Origin: Heterohyrax brucei
Lineage: Eukaryota; Chordata; Mammalia; Hyracoidea; Procaviidae
Assembly: GCA_028571685.1 (NCBI GenBank)
Contig: CM053140.1
Location: 60,890,201-60,954,200, forward strand
Reading direction: 5' to 3'
DNA length: 64,000 nt
This document shows positions 20,536-32,374 of the stretch, piece by piece. Made by a program: the position numbers and the translations under genes. The notes beneath the pieces are model-generated. The model was not told the DNA's origin. It ran no database searches and saw nothing but the letters and a program-made list of their open reading frames with translations. The first letter of the stretch is position 1. Each line of letters opens with the position of its first letter.

Positions 20536-21064
20536 CCCAGTGGACTCCCTAAACCTCTTAATTAGAAGTTTAAAGTTTCCACTGTCTTTTATCAAATCCT
20601 GTTACTTCCACCTGTACCCCAGTTCTTATAATTAATGCATGTTTGTTGTTGAAAGTTAGTAGAGCACAGAGTATGAAAAGAGATTTACACCAGGAGGTAA
20701 CTGCTGTCGACATTCGGTGTGTTTTTATTTGGATTATATACATGTCTCCTACATAGAGATTGTACATTTGAATCCAGAATTTTGGCTTAGCGTTTGGCAT
20801 GGGCATCTTCCTGTCATTAAGATCTTTTAAAATAAACAATTAGTTTAAAAGGTTGCACATCAAACTCTGTGTCACATCCTCATCCTGTGTTGTTCAAAGT
20901 GTTCCCATGTATTTTGTGGGGAGGTCAGGAAAAAAATACCCCAAGGTGTTAGTCTTCCTTGTTTCTGGCTGATGGGCTTTCTGTGTTTCCAACTGTTCTG
21001 CACTCGGTATGTATTTCTTTGGAGATTGGACCAGCAGGCTGTTTTTGGAGAGGTGGCTGTTAGT

Positions 21065-21452
21065 TCTCGCCGAGCCCATTCCGACTCACAGCCATGGGGA
21101 AGAAACACCGCCGGGTCCTGCGCGGTCCTCACACTCACTGCCATGTTTGAGCCACTGCTGTTGTGGCCACTGTGTCAGTCCGTCTCATGGAAGGTCTCCC
21201 TCTGTTCTGCTGGCCTTCTACTTCACCGAGCATGATGTCCTTCTCCAGGGACTGGGCCCCCTGATAACGTGTCCAAAGTATGTGAAATGAGGTCTCCCTA
21301 TCCTGCTTCTAGGGAGCATGCCAGCTATTCTTCTAAGACCGATTTGTTCGTTCTTCTGGCAGTCATTGCTATTGTCAATATCCTTCTCCAATGTCAATTC
21401 AAAGGCATCAATTCTTCCTCTTTCATTGTCCAATCAAGGCATAACTTGGTTT
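21065..21452 (-). mobile_element. RTE-type LINE 3' fragment, unit B
   Basis: Partner of 8785-9168 and about 98 % identical to it by eye. Confidence 0.65.
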
Positions 21453-21454
21453 AA

Positions 21455-21805
21455 AAAAGTGTTGTAGAGCTGACATGCTACAGTATGCATGAGCCTTGAA
21501 AACATTATGGTGAGTGAAATAAGCCAGTCACAAAAGGACAAATAGTATATGATCCCAAATATATGAAATAGTTAGGATAGATAAATGGACAGAAGTAAAA
21601 GTTTGTTCAGGGTTACTAAGGGCAGAAGGGAAGAGTCATTGTTTAGGAATCACTGAGTTTCTATAAAATGTTTCTGATAGAAATTTGACAATTAGTGATG
21701 TTTGCACAACCTAATGTAATTAGTGTCACTGAACTGTGTGTGTAAAAAATGTTAAATTGGTACATGTATCTTTTTACAGTGATAAAAATTAAACTTAAAA
21801 AAAGG
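21455..21805 (+). mobile_element. Old L1 3' end fragment, unit B
   Basis: Partner of the 9175-9538 fragment, nearly identical to it over most of its length. Confidence 0.6.
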
Positions 21806-21914
21806 TGTTCTCCACAGCTCTGAAGGGCAGCCAATCCTTTGCAAGGACTGGAACAGGTGAAAATACTACCTTCACTAGTGTATAAAATTTTGAGAATGTC
21901 TTCTATAGGAAGTT

Positions 21915-22085
21915 TAGTGTTCTCGGGGGCTGTTCAGACTCATTATGACCCCGCCCACAACAGTAGGAAGGCCTCTCCGGGTCTACACCAGCCTCACAAT
22001 CGCTTTGTGGGAGCCCATTGTTGCAGGCACCAGCTCACTCTGTCATGTTGATGGTTTTTTGCTCACTCTCTGGTGCTGAAATCTA
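21915..22085 (-). mobile_element. RTE-type LINE 3' end fragment, unit B
   Basis: Partner of 9805-9985; unit B lacks the AfroSINE that precedes it in unit A. Confidence 0.55.
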
Positions 22086-22121
22086 ACAGAAGTTTTTAAA
22101 AACTTTGAATTTCTTATGGCT

Positions 22122-22564
22122 TGTTTTAGTTATCTGATACTGCTCCAACAGAAAATACCAGGAGTGGGTGGTTTTATGAAGAGAAACTTCACTGTCACCA
22201 TTCGGTAAGCCACAAGTCCATTTACAAGTTTCAACTCCATTCAGTAAGAGAAACGACCACAGTCTGGTCGTCTGAGTTCAAACTGAAAAAGAGCATCTTG
22301 ACACAGGAACCTCAGGGCCAAAGGACATGTTCTGCCTTCTTAGTGGTGTGAGGTTCCCCGCTAACTCTGCTCCCTTCTCTGCCTTCTATCCCACAGCCGG
22401 TAACTTGAGTCCTGCCTCACCAACACAGCTGCTGCCCATTCCCCTTCATCAACATCACAGAGGCAGGATTCACAAGCCATGGGAGGAATTGTACCCTACT
22501 GGGACTCATAGCCAAGTCAAATCAACACATACGTTTTTAGGGGGACACAATACAATCCAAGACA
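22122..22564 (-). mobile_element. MaLR-like solo LTR specific to unit B
   Basis: The 443-bp antisense LTR runs from TGTTTTAG to CCAAGACA. Imperfect 5-bp flanks TGGCT (22117-22121) and TAGCT (22565-22569) bracket it. Unit A has the empty site near 10016-10025. Confidence 0.78.
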
Positions 22565-22829
22565 TAGCTCAAAGAGAAACTTTAAAGTTACTCAATATCC
22601 TCTTTGATATTCATTTTCTAGAATGTAAGTATTTTCTTTATACCCCAGAAAATAGAATTCTATGTTTTCTTTGCTTTTTGGGTCACTGCTTCCTGCCTCC
22701 ACAGGAATCTCTCTCTTTTCGTGGATTTTTAGGAGACAGTCTAAGGAATTCTGTGATTTCTTGTTGGTCACTTGGGAATGGGTTGCACGCTAACTGAGTT
22801 CGGTCTTTTTTGAGTCCCTTGGGTGCTAC

Positions 22830-23010
22830 AAACCGTTTTCATGCTTGGTCGCTAACCAAAACCTGGGAGACTCCAGTCCACCCAGAGATGCCTCAGAAGA
22901 AAGACCCAGTAATTTGCTTCTGAAAAATCAGCCACTGGAAACCCTATAGAGCACGATTTGGCTCTGACCCGCATGTGGTCGCCGTGTATCAGAGTTGACT
23001 GAACAGCACC
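22830..23010 (+). mobile_element. AfroSINE, long form (both units)
   Basis: Partner of 10300-10495. Confidence 0.65.
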
Positions 23011-23039
23011 TGGTCCTTATTTTTTAGTTTCCTTGAGGA

Positions 23040-23205
23040 AAGTAGCAACCACGGTGGCCTAGTGGAGTGCTAGGGCTGCTGACCAACAGGTCAGTGATTC
23101 ATATCCACCAGGTGCTCCTTGCAACCCTATGCGGCAGTTCTACCCAGTCACAGAGGGCTGTTATGAGTCAGAATCGACTTGACAGCAGTGGGTTTCTGTT
23201 GTTGT
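23040..23205 (+). mobile_element. AfroSINE (both units)
   Basis: Partner of 10525-10690. Confidence 0.8.
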
Positions 23206-23916
23206 CATTTGTTTGTTTGTTCATTCATTCACTTCTGTTTGTTTTGAGGAAAGTGATATGAATAGAGTAGCAGAGGTAGAGGAGGCGAATGTCTCCAGAG
23301 GACAAGGGTGGCAGGGTTGGAAAGGCGGTCACTTTTCTGTAGGCACCTGGGATGCTGCCTGCTTTGGTCCACATTAGGGTCAAACTGGAGAAGATGAGAA
23401 GAATGATAAACTGGCTTTCCAACAAGAGTAATTTCAAGGTCTGAGAATTCTCACTGAGACATTGTTTCTCCCAAAGTTTTATTTGCCTGTTTTACTATTT
23501 TGTAACAACTACTCTCAACCCACTTGCCCAGCCCGCAGCTCCCTCCTCTTTCTAATAACTCAGCAGGGAGCTGAGGTGCATGTTTTGAGTAAGGACAGGA
23601 CTCCTCAGCCAACGACAGGGCTTCCCCAGCATGGCCAGGCCTTTTCCCTCTCTGCATTGTGCACTTGCTGTCCTGTGTCTTCCACCACAATGTGGAGTGA
23701 GTGCTTACCCCTGTTGGTGACTGTCCAGCAACAGAGACCCTTTCTTGTGATCATGAGCAACAGAACCTGAAAATGCCAGAGGTTCTCTTTCCCAGTCTTC
23801 TTGCAGCTTGAGTGCAATCACAGGATGAGGTTCCTCCAGTCAGATGAGCCCACCTTTTAGGTTGACGGTTTTTCCACTTAAATTCACCACAGCCAGTTTG
23901 TGTTGTGTAAGATAAT

Positions 23917-23945
23917 AACTTGATGGCAGTTGGGTTTTTTTTTTT
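23917..23945 (+). mobile_element. ~28-bp AfroSINE tail insertion, unit B
   Basis: 'cttgatggcagttggg' followed by a T-run, flanked by TAAGATAAT at 23908-23916 and 23946-23954. Unit A has the uninterrupted site near 11390-11400. Confidence 0.65.
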
Positions 23946-23994
23946 TAAGATAATGACCCTGACTGATATGCTACAGTTTTGCCTATTCAAAAAT

Positions 23995-24130
23995 CTCCCC
24001 CTTTTAGGGCCAAGTTAAAATACTGCCTCCTCCAAGAAGCCTTTTCTGATTCTTAGAATCGGGAATGATTCCTCTCGTCATTAAGTTTTCTTTTATGATG
24101 TTGTAGTCCCTTGAGGGAGTGATACAGCAC
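23995..24130 (+). repeat. L2-like fragment, unit B
   Basis: Partner of the L2-like part of 11440-11640, without the SINE tail. Confidence 0.5.
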
Positions 24131-24189
24131 AGTCATTTTCTAGAATAACCACTAAGAACAGGGACTGAGGAGCCAGCTCTGCCACTAAT

Positions 24190-25040
24190 GTGACTTTGGA
24201 CAGTTCCAAGGACTGCCAATTAAGTTCTCAAACTCACCTTAGAAAAAGTGCTACATATCTCATTGTTGAATATCACTATGGCCACCTTTGAGGTGCTCCT
24301 CTTGGGAAGATATGCATTGATACTAGTGTCTAGTCCACTCTTCAAAGCACTTTTGGAACTCTTGTTCTAAGTGCTACACACCATCTGTTGAATACCATAA
24401 GGCCACCTTGGAAGTACTCCCCTTGGGAAACTAGGCACTGACACCAGCATCTAGACCACCCCTCCCATCAATTTTGGAACTCTTCCTGAAATGACCATTG
24501 CTCCTACTGACAAGGTGGCAGGTTCACAAACTAAATTTTATAGTTTTCTGTGGCCAAGCCAAGTGCTATCGAGTCAGATCCGACTCATGGCGACCCTAAG
24601 GGCCAGGGTAGAACTGACCCCCAGAGTATTCAAGGAGTTTTCTGTGGGTATAGTTATTTGTTCACTACTTAAAAACGCACCCCCCCCCCCAAAAAAAAGT
24701 TTTCTGTGGGAGAGTTTTTAACTAGTGAACAAACAGCTGTACTGGAACACCCTCCCTACTCATCTAATCTGGGCCCTGATGACTTTTTTCTTTACCTGGA
24801 AGATAAAGGAAATATTGAAAGCAAGCCATTTTGATGACATTCGGGACATCAAGGGTAATATGATGACAGCTCTGATGGACATTCCAGAAAAAGTTTCCAA
24901 ATTACTTTGAAGGTACAGCTAGGCTCTGGCATTGACGTATAGCTTGAAAGTGACTGTAGTGATATTCAGCAATGAAGTATGTAGCACTTTTTCTAGGATG
25001 AGTTCAAGAACTTCATTGGCAGTCTTCATATTAAACCATT
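24190..25040 (+). mobile_element. Composite mariner element, unit B
   Basis: This has the same arrangement as in unit A: two inverted 3'-end pieces, then sense transposase C-terminal sequence ending in FDDIRDIKGNMMTALMDIPE, then the 3' terminal repeat. The L1 of unit A is absent, but an antisense AfroSINE piece and a C/A-rich tract interrupt it (24550-24700). No intact transposase frame remains. Confidence 0.72.
24548..24640 (-). mobile_element. AfroSINE, antisense, partial, in the unit B mariner
   Basis: 'caagtgctatcgagtcagatc' then 'gactcatggcgacccta'; only the 3' half of the SINE is present. A C-tract and A-run follow at 24670-24690. Confidence 0.65.
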
Positions 25041-25274
25041 CTATATCTCTATTTTCTCGTCTTTCAGACATAGTTAAGAACATCTCTGCCTCAAAGGGGT
25101 GTTTAGGATTAAGAGTGCTGATACATATGTATGGGTAACGCACTGAGAACAACGTCTCCTGGTCCACAGTATTTCTCACCAGCATTGACATCACCTTTGT
25201 CACTGTGGTCCTCTAGTTCCCTGAGTGACTCCCACCTTTTGTGACTCAACCTCTGTGAAGTAGCCCTTTAGGGA

Positions 25275-25773
25275 TGTCTTAGTCACCTAGTGCTGCTGTA
25301 ACAGGAATACCACAAGTGGATGGCTTTAACAAAGAGAAATCTATTTTCTCACAGTCCAGTAAGCTATGAGTCCAAATTCAGGGCATCAGCTCCAGGGGAA
25401 GGCTTTCTGTGTTGGCTCTGATGAAAGTCCTTGTTGTCAGTCTGCCCCTGGACTGGGAGCTTCTAAGGCACAGGGACCTCAGGTCCTTTTCAGACAATAG
25501 GCTCTGCTCCTGGCACTGCTTCTTTCTTGATGGTAAGAGGTCAGCAACTCTCTACTTGCTTCCCTTTCCTTTATATCCCAAGAGAATTGCCTCAAGGGGC
25601 AGTACAATCTTACACACTGAGTCCCGCCCCACCAACACAACCACTGCAGTTCTACCTCATTAGCATCACACAGGCATGCATTACAGCACTCAGGAACACC
25701 ACACAATAGCAGGAATCAAGGCCTAGCCAAATTAATACAGTTTTGGTGTGGGGACACAGTTTAACCCATGACA
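25275..25773 (-). mobile_element. MaLR-like solo LTR, right boundary of the duplication
   Basis: This is a complete antisense solo LTR, TGTCTTAG to CCATGACA, with a perfect 5-bp duplication AGGGA at 25270-25274 and 25774-25778. The sequence after it is single-copy and unrelated to what follows the left LTR, so the tandem duplication ends here. Confidence 0.8.
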
Positions 25774-27344
25774 AGGGACATGTCTCTCTTCCATAGTGGT
25801 GGCTTTCCCACAGTGCCAGTGCTCTCTGACACTAATCAATGAAATGCCCTTCCCAGGATCCAAGTCCTCAAGTATCTCCTCCTGAAGAATCTCATGTCCC
25901 CCTTCTTCTCACCATCTCCACTATGGTTCTCGTGGCTCTCATCTGTCACCTGAACTGTCACAGGGGTCTCTGAACTGATTTATTTGCTGCCAGAGCCTCT
26001 CTCCCTGGACCCACAAACCCATCCCTGAGCACATCCACCTGCTGAGCTGAGGAAGGGCAGTGAGTCCTTGTGGCCACGAGGTTAAGGTGCAGATCGCACC
26101 TGAGTTGAAGGCCTCTCCTGCTCTGACTCCTGTGATCCCACTTCCTGCGCTGTCTCCTCCTCCAGACGCAATGATGTTTCAGCTATCTGAATGCCTCCCA
26201 GTTCCCTGCAGTGCCTGGATCTCCTCTAAACTGGGCCTTGCACCGGCCAGTCCCTCAGCCTCTGTGTCCTCCCCATGCTCTGCTGATGAACCCTGCTCAC
26301 TGTCTGGGACTCAGCCCACACGTGACCCCTGCAGGGCCAACCCTGACCTCTCTACTGAATGCCACCAGAGTAGGTGATCCACTCTGCTCCCTGCGATGGT
26401 CCGCAGAGCCCTAGGGCAGGGCCGGGGTGGTCTCCTCTGGAACCCTATGCGGCTTTACAGCCCAGGGCTGGCAGAGTAAGACCAGCTCCCAACTCTGCAT
26501 CATGTGAGGACTCTCAGAGGCATTACATCTCAATACACCCAAGTCTAGGCTCACAAGCTTCCTACTTTCCACACCTAATACCTCCAAAGTCCGGTCTCCC
26601 CATGAATGACACCTCCTTGTAATCCCAGCCGGGATGCTGAATGTCATTCTTGACTCCTTCATTTTCTCCCTCACCTTCCAGTTCTGTCCCTTTCACCTGT
26701 AACATCCCAAGAATCCTCTCCTAGTCCTCGTGGCCTGTGACTCAGCCCGAGCCCACCCACCTCCGGCCTGGCTGCTCCCGTGTCCTCCGTCTGGTTCTGT
26801 TACCGTAAAACAGGGATTTGACCCACCTGCTGCAAAGCCAATATTGAAACAGGGGTAAGGTGAGTAGCAAGAGGCCTTTATCGGATGCCAGCATACAAGA
26901 GACAGAAGACAATGGGCTTCTCCCAAAATCTGTCTGCCTGTTGCAGACTAACCAGGTTTTGTACTGTCAGGGCTCAGACTTGATTGATTTGAAGAACATC
27001 ACTTCTTGAGTTGATCAATGTCAGTTCTCCTTTCAGGTGGGTGAGTTGACCTCCTGTGAGTATTCTTGCGGGGTCTGTTGACACCACCCTGGTTTCAGTT
27101 ACAAGGTGGGTCTCCGATGTCTGGTTGTCTGGTTCCAGGTCCCTAGGAAGCTCTGTGTTTCCTGTTTGGCTTCTCTAAGAGGAATATGAGTTAATTTTAA
27201 ACTCCAGAGAACACGTAGAATAGGAGGGGAAAAACGGGAAGGAAATCCTAAATCACAATATCACCGAAGTACGTGAAAGTTAACTGTGTAAGTCACACCG
27301 GAACAATGCTACAGTTACCAAGGAAACTAGGACTCTACAATTCC
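25774..27344. other. Single-copy DNA right of the duplication
   Basis: A C/T-rich stretch of old, unassigned repeat-like sequence lies at 25850-26700 ('cttcttctcaccatctccac'). At 26810-27100 a possible antisense LTR relic shows 'aagaggcctttatcggatgcc'. Frames of 70-105 codons occur but match nothing I know. Confidence 0.4.
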
Positions 27345-28015
27345 TTTCTCTTCTTTCTCACGCTGCTCCTTTCAGTTTCACTCTGCCATCCCATCTGTGG
27401 TCCCCATCCTTTCCCCACAGTAGCCAGAGACTCTTTAATGCTGTCCCACTGCTCTCAGCTCAAGTCAGAGTCTGCCTGCAGCCTAGACACCCCAAAGCAC
27501 CTGCCTTCATCTGGTCCTCCAACCCCCTCACCTAGTCCTCTGTCTGATGGTCCCCTCTCAGGTCCAGAATGTGTCCAGGACTCTTCAGCCTCAGAGGCCC
27601 TACACATTCTGCTCTCTTTCTCTGGAATTGTCTTCCACAAAGCTAAGGAGCACAGGACAGTCGACATGCCTTCTCTGCCCTTTGCTTGGGTCTACAGAAG
27701 CAGCAACTACTTAACTCTCATCCATTAGGCCCCAGCTCATTTGTTACCTCCTTCAGGAAACCCTCCCTGACCACATCTCCTCTCACCAGCTAGGCCAGTC
27801 TTCTTGGTTATAGAGTCTCCCAGAACGCAGTCCTCTCTTTCAGACTAACCTCAGTCTGTGATTCCCATTCAGCCCTGTGATTATTTAGTCAATAGCTCCT
27901 TCTTCCCCCAATAAGCTATAAAATTCCTGAGAAAAAGACTGTTTGGTTTTGTTCATCAGTGAATTCACAGTTTCCAATCTGACATATAGCAGGTGGTCAT
28001 TAAGTATCTGCTTAG
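27345..28015 (+). repeat. L2 LINE 3' region
   Basis: It contains 'ggccccagctcatttgttac', 'ctccttcaggaaaccctccc', and an end with 'caggtggtcattaagtatc', the L2 3' layout. The 151-codon plus-strand frame here is L2-derived. Confidence 0.6.
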
Positions 28016-28059
28016 GAGAAAGATTTACAAGAATTAATGTTTAATAAGCACCTACTAGA

Positions 28060-28258
28060 GCCACTATGGAAACCCAGGTGTTTAAGAGCTAAGGGTGCTA
28101 AACAAAATGTTAGCAGTTAGGGTCCACCAGGTGCTCCTTTGGAAGCCATATGGGGCAGTTCTACACTGTCTTATAAGATGACTACAAGTCAGAACTGACT
28201 CAACAGCAGTGGGTTACGGTCACTACGAGTTGGAATTGATAAGACAACAACGGGGGTT
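28060..28258 (+). mobile_element. AfroSINE with extra 3' tail
   Basis: A full SINE to about 28219, followed directly by a second tail-only piece 'cactacgagttggaattgat'. Confidence 0.7.
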
Positions 28259-28281
28259 GAGTTTTGATTCTTTTATATACC

Positions 28282-28787
28282 TGCCATGGACTGAACTGTG
28301 TCTGCTAAAAATGTGTGTAGCTATCGGGCTAGGCCTTGGTTCCAGGTATTATGTGGTATTCCTATATGCTGTAAAGCCTGCCTCCATGATGTTAGTGAGG
28401 GACATCCTCCCTCATTAACTGCAGTTGTGTTGGTGGGATAGGACTCAGCATGAAGGATTGTTCTGTGCCTTGAGGCAGTCTCTTGAGATAATCAAGGAAA
28501 GAAGCTAGCAAAGAGCTGAGGGGCATCAGACTACCAAGAAAGCAGTGCTGGGAGCAGAGTGCATGCTTTGTAAAGGACCCAGGGGCCCTGCATCTCAGGA
28601 GTTTCCAGTCCAGGGCAAGACAGATCACAAAAACCTTCCTCTTGAGCCAACAGAGAAAGCCTTCCCCTGGAGCCAAAGCCCTAAATTTGGACTTTCAGCC
28701 TACTGGACTGTGACAGAATAAAATTTGTCTTTTTAAAGCCATCTACTTGCCATATGCCTGTTAAAGCAGCGCTAGATGACTTAGACA
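28282..28787 (+). mobile_element. MaLR-like solo LTR
   Basis: The LTR starts TGCCATGGACTGAACTGTGTC and ends TGACTTAGACA. It resembles the 6190 LTR along its length, including a shared 3' region with 'cctactggactgtg'. An AfroSINE abuts its right edge, and I could not match a target-site duplication. Confidence 0.7.
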
Positions 28788-28982
28788 GTCCCTGAGCGGT
28801 GCAGATGGTTAAGGTCTTCTGCTGCAAACTGAGAAGTTGGAGATTTGAGTCCATTCAGAGGGTCCTCTAAAGAAAGATCTGGTGATAAACTTCTGAAAAT
28901 TAGCTTTTGAAAATCCTGTACAGTTCTGTTCTGACAGACATGGGCTCACAGCGAGTCAAGATGTGTGCTTGACAGTGACTGA
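28788..28982 (+). mobile_element. AfroSINE, long form
   Basis: Starts 'gtccctgagcggtgcagatgg' immediately after an LTR and contains 'aagaaagatctggtgataaac'. Confidence 0.65.
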
Positions 28983-29044
28983 TTTACTGTGTACCACGCA
29001 CATTAATGCGTAATCTGATTGGTTCTTCCCCAAGGCCCTGTGGT

Positions 29045-29155
29045 GTAGATGTAAATATGATACTCACAGCCAAGATAAGAAAACCAAGGCTCAGGGGTCA
29101 AGTAACTGGCCTTGACTTTCACATCCAGTCAGGGCCAGAGCTGTATCTCCAGCCC
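29045..29155 (-). repeat. MIR fragment
   Basis: 'aaaccaaggctcaggggtc' and 'gtaactggccttgac'. Confidence 0.45.
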
Positions 29156-32129
29156 AGCTATATCTCTGACCCTTACCCACCTTATTTCAGGGCTGCTAAA
29201 AATGCTTCTAAAATCCTATTCTTACCTAACTATAGCTCTTACCATCCTGCATCATAATAGCCCATTTATGTGCTTGCCTCCCCCATCAGACTGTGAAGTC
29301 ATGAGCACAGACTTCTGATTTGTACCCCTGTGTCCCCCAGCTCAGGGCCAAAGGGATTCCCCCCAGGCCCATGACGACTACAGGAGAGGAGGAAAGGCAC
29401 TCAGCTCAAGTCCCAGACCATCTGTGCCTGACTGGCAGAGCCCAGCAGTGCCCAGAAATGCTGCTGTCACAGGCAGAGATGGAGGAGGCAATGCAGACAG
29501 CAGAGAATGCCCAGGTACCCACAGCTCTGGTGGGTCGACTGTGTGAGCTAGCAGGTGAGCTAGGCTCTGGGGCTGTCTGTGCCTGAAAGGCCATGAAGAG
29601 GTAGGTTCTTGGACATCGATGCACAGCAGTGCCCATGTTCCCCATTTAAACACTTCTAAAGAGCCAGGCAAAGAGCAGAATAGACACATCAGCTGCACTA
29701 TTCCCCTGGGCTCCTCCAAAACTAACCCGGTGAGCTCTCTGCTGTACCTTAGAGAGTGTCTACCATGCCCAGGGGCTGTAGCAAATCACAGCATTCAGGA
29801 ATCTTTAATCCCTTCTCAAATGCTTGGGCTCTTAGCACACAATCCCTCTCTAAATCAGCAGATAAGTAAATACTGGCAAGGTGCAAATTGGGTGAGGGGC
29901 AGGGATGTGGCACTGTGGGTAGAACATGGGGCTCTCACAGGTTGGCTGCTGCTCATTGGCCAGCAGATAAATGACCCTGGCTGGGCAGTGTGTGCCCATC
30001 AAACAGGGACATGGGAAAGAAGCGTCTTTGCCAGCCGTTAGAATGTCCGTTGGATGGGCTCCTATCACCAGGAGACAGATGTTTCTGCACAGTCTTTGCA
30101 GGCCGGTGAGCCCCAGGGCCTGACCCCCAAATCCTGGGTTTGAATCTGGCTGTACCATCTCTAGTCAGAGATCTGGTGAGTCCTGTCTCCTCTCTGAGCC
30201 ACAGTTTGGAATGCTGGATCAACGTGGATGGGGCTGAAGGGAAAGAGCTGAAAGCTAAGCCTCAAAGGGCCTTAAAAGCCCCCTAAAGTTCTGCAATTTT
30301 GCTTCAGGAACAGCAGGGGGCCATGGACACCTTTAAACAGCTAGAACATAGGGTAGTTTTGCATTTCAAACACATCTCTCAGAAGCTTCATCTCAATCTC
30401 TCTGTGCTTGTGAGGAAGAAATGGTCAAGAGCTGCTAGAAAGCTCAGAGTGGAAGTGGCTCGGCGCCATCACCCAGGAAATGGCAGCAAATGTCATTGAG
30501 GGGACAGACGGTGGGTGGAATGGGAACCCAGACTAGTTGCTCTGGACACATGCCCTGTCTGCCCCCACTCCCTGTCACAGCACCAGCCCCTCCCTGGTTA
30601 GGGAGCTTAGGCCCAGCACTCAGCCAGCACATACACACCCCCCACGGCCACCTCAAGATGAGGCAGTGGTCACTATCCCTCCGCTTCACAGAAGGCAGAG
30701 CTGGGCTTCGGGGAGATTGTTGACTTCTGTGTCAATGTCCCAGACTTTGGAATACTGGAATAGGAGGCACTTTAGAGATTCATCCTCCTGGCCCATCTGT
30801 ACTTCGTGGAGGGAAAACTCAGGCCCAGAGAAAAGTAGAGGCTTGCCAGAAGTGAACTGTCCGTTGATGAAGCAATTAATTCTCTTAATTAAACAGCTCG
30901 TGAAAAGCTCTGCTGTGGTGCCTGGCTAGTGTTCAAGGTTCTACAAAGACGGCTTCTCCTAGGCTGCCCTCACCCATCTCTGGCTGCGTAGTGCAGCTCC
31001 TGCCAGTGAGGGTATTTCAAATACCATCAAGACATAATTGAGGTATGGATGAATGATATCACAGGTAGTGAATCCCCCCAGCTCTGATGTGATGTCCAGT
31101 CCACTAGGGTGACTCTCTGCTCAGGGTGTGATCTGAGCCCCTGACTGATTGACAGCTGAGTCACGATCTGCCAGCTTCAAGCCCAGAGGCCTTGCTAGGG
31201 ACTTAGAGGGCCTCACTGAAGGACTGGACCTGGACCCAGGGAGGGGTCAAATGTCTGCCCCAGCTGCAGGGGAGGGGGGACTGGCTGGGACGAAGGAGGG
31301 CTTTATGGTCCTGGATGGCACACGGAGCTGTGACCCCACGCTTTCACAGGGACTGCAGAGAAGGGAACTGGAGTGGCTGGTGGGGGAAGGTTGGAAGGGG
31401 GATGTAGGCAGGGGGTAGACCTGACAGCCAGGTCATGAGGGCCTAATTAGTGTAACTTGAGGGATTTCGTGTGCAGAAGGGAACACTGGGGACAGAGCCA
31501 GGAAGGGTAAGAAGAGCTGAGGAAGGACTTCAGGGAGCCGCGGCAGCGGCCCCAGGGACCCACCAGGACAGCAAGGAGGACTCAGAGAGGCAAACCTGGT
31601 GCTGTAGCTTTCTGATCACAGGCCAGTGCCTCCAGCCTGGTATGTCCACAGTGTTATCTCCCTAGAGTTTTGAAGAAGACAGCTGACAGCACCCCAAATT
31701 CCCCCCAGCAGGATAGGTCCTCTACTTTCAACTACCCTGCAGCTAAAAAGGCTCAGAGGACACCTGTATCCTTTTCTCATGGTATCTTGAAAAAAGAACT
31801 TGTGGAAATTCTTTCTCTCTCTGTGCTGCTTCTATGGTTCTGGACTTGGAGACAGCCAGCCTCCATCTGAGCTGCAGGTGAACAGTGGGCAAGGAACTTT
31901 AGTTACACAGGAGCGCAGAGCCTAAGGCCCTTCAGGTCAGGGACCATCAGAGACTTCCTCCTCCTCCCTTTCCTTCGCAGCTGCCCCGGGCACCCCTGTT
32001 GCCCTCCTCTCCCACTCCAGGTACAGACCACGAAGGTGATCTCCTCTGAAAGGAATTCTCTCCCCATCTATGCCAGGAGGAGCCGGGGACCTTGACCTCC
32101 TGGAAACAGATTGGTCCTGGGCCTGAGGA
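29156..32129. other. Mostly single-copy DNA
   Basis: No gene is supported. Frames of 113-140 codons overlap on both strands in G/C-rich sequence. An AT-rich patch at 30868-30902 contains homeodomain-type TAATTA and TTAATTAA sites. Confidence 0.4.
30112..30228 (+). repeat. MIR fragment
   Basis: 'gggtttgaatctggctgtacc' and 'tctctgagccacagtttg'. Confidence 0.5.
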
Positions 32130-32374
32130 CTGTACCACCTGAGTCATCTAGTGTAAACCTGAACTCACTTTTCGGGTGAGAAACTGAGGCCCACTGGAGG
32201 GAAGTGATTTTTCTCAGGGCCCCATCACAAGTTGGAGACGAGGTCGAGTTTTCTCTTTTCCTCTCACTTTTTCTCTGCCCTTTCCTGTTCCCCACTCTTT
32301 TTTCTTGTCTATTGTCCTTTTTCTTTCATGTCCTGTCCCAAGTCACACAGGGAACTACATTGTGACGTATCACA

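Larger units (their letters stand above)
13781..25274 (+). repeat. Tandem segmental duplication, unit B
   Basis: This is the second copy of unit A, head to tail with it. It begins inside a chimeric LTR and ends at the right boundary LTR. Insertions specific to B are an AfroSINE at 15955, a solo LTR at 22122, short AfroSINE tails at 19422 and 23917, and an antisense AfroSINE piece at 24550. It lacks the 6190 LTR, the 7188 and 9645 SINEs and the 12164 L1 of unit A, which gives clean empty sites for them. Confidence 0.93.

Noticed and set aside
333-25778. Provirus with LTRs at 333 and 25275
   Set aside because: The LTRs have different target duplications, the DNA between them has no gag, pol or env sequence, and it is a tandem duplication.
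27273-27728. 151-codon plus frame
   Set aside because: It coincides with L2-type repeat sequence.
29619-30041. 140-codon plus frame
   Set aside because: No domain, opposite strand also open, no splice or start context that stands out.
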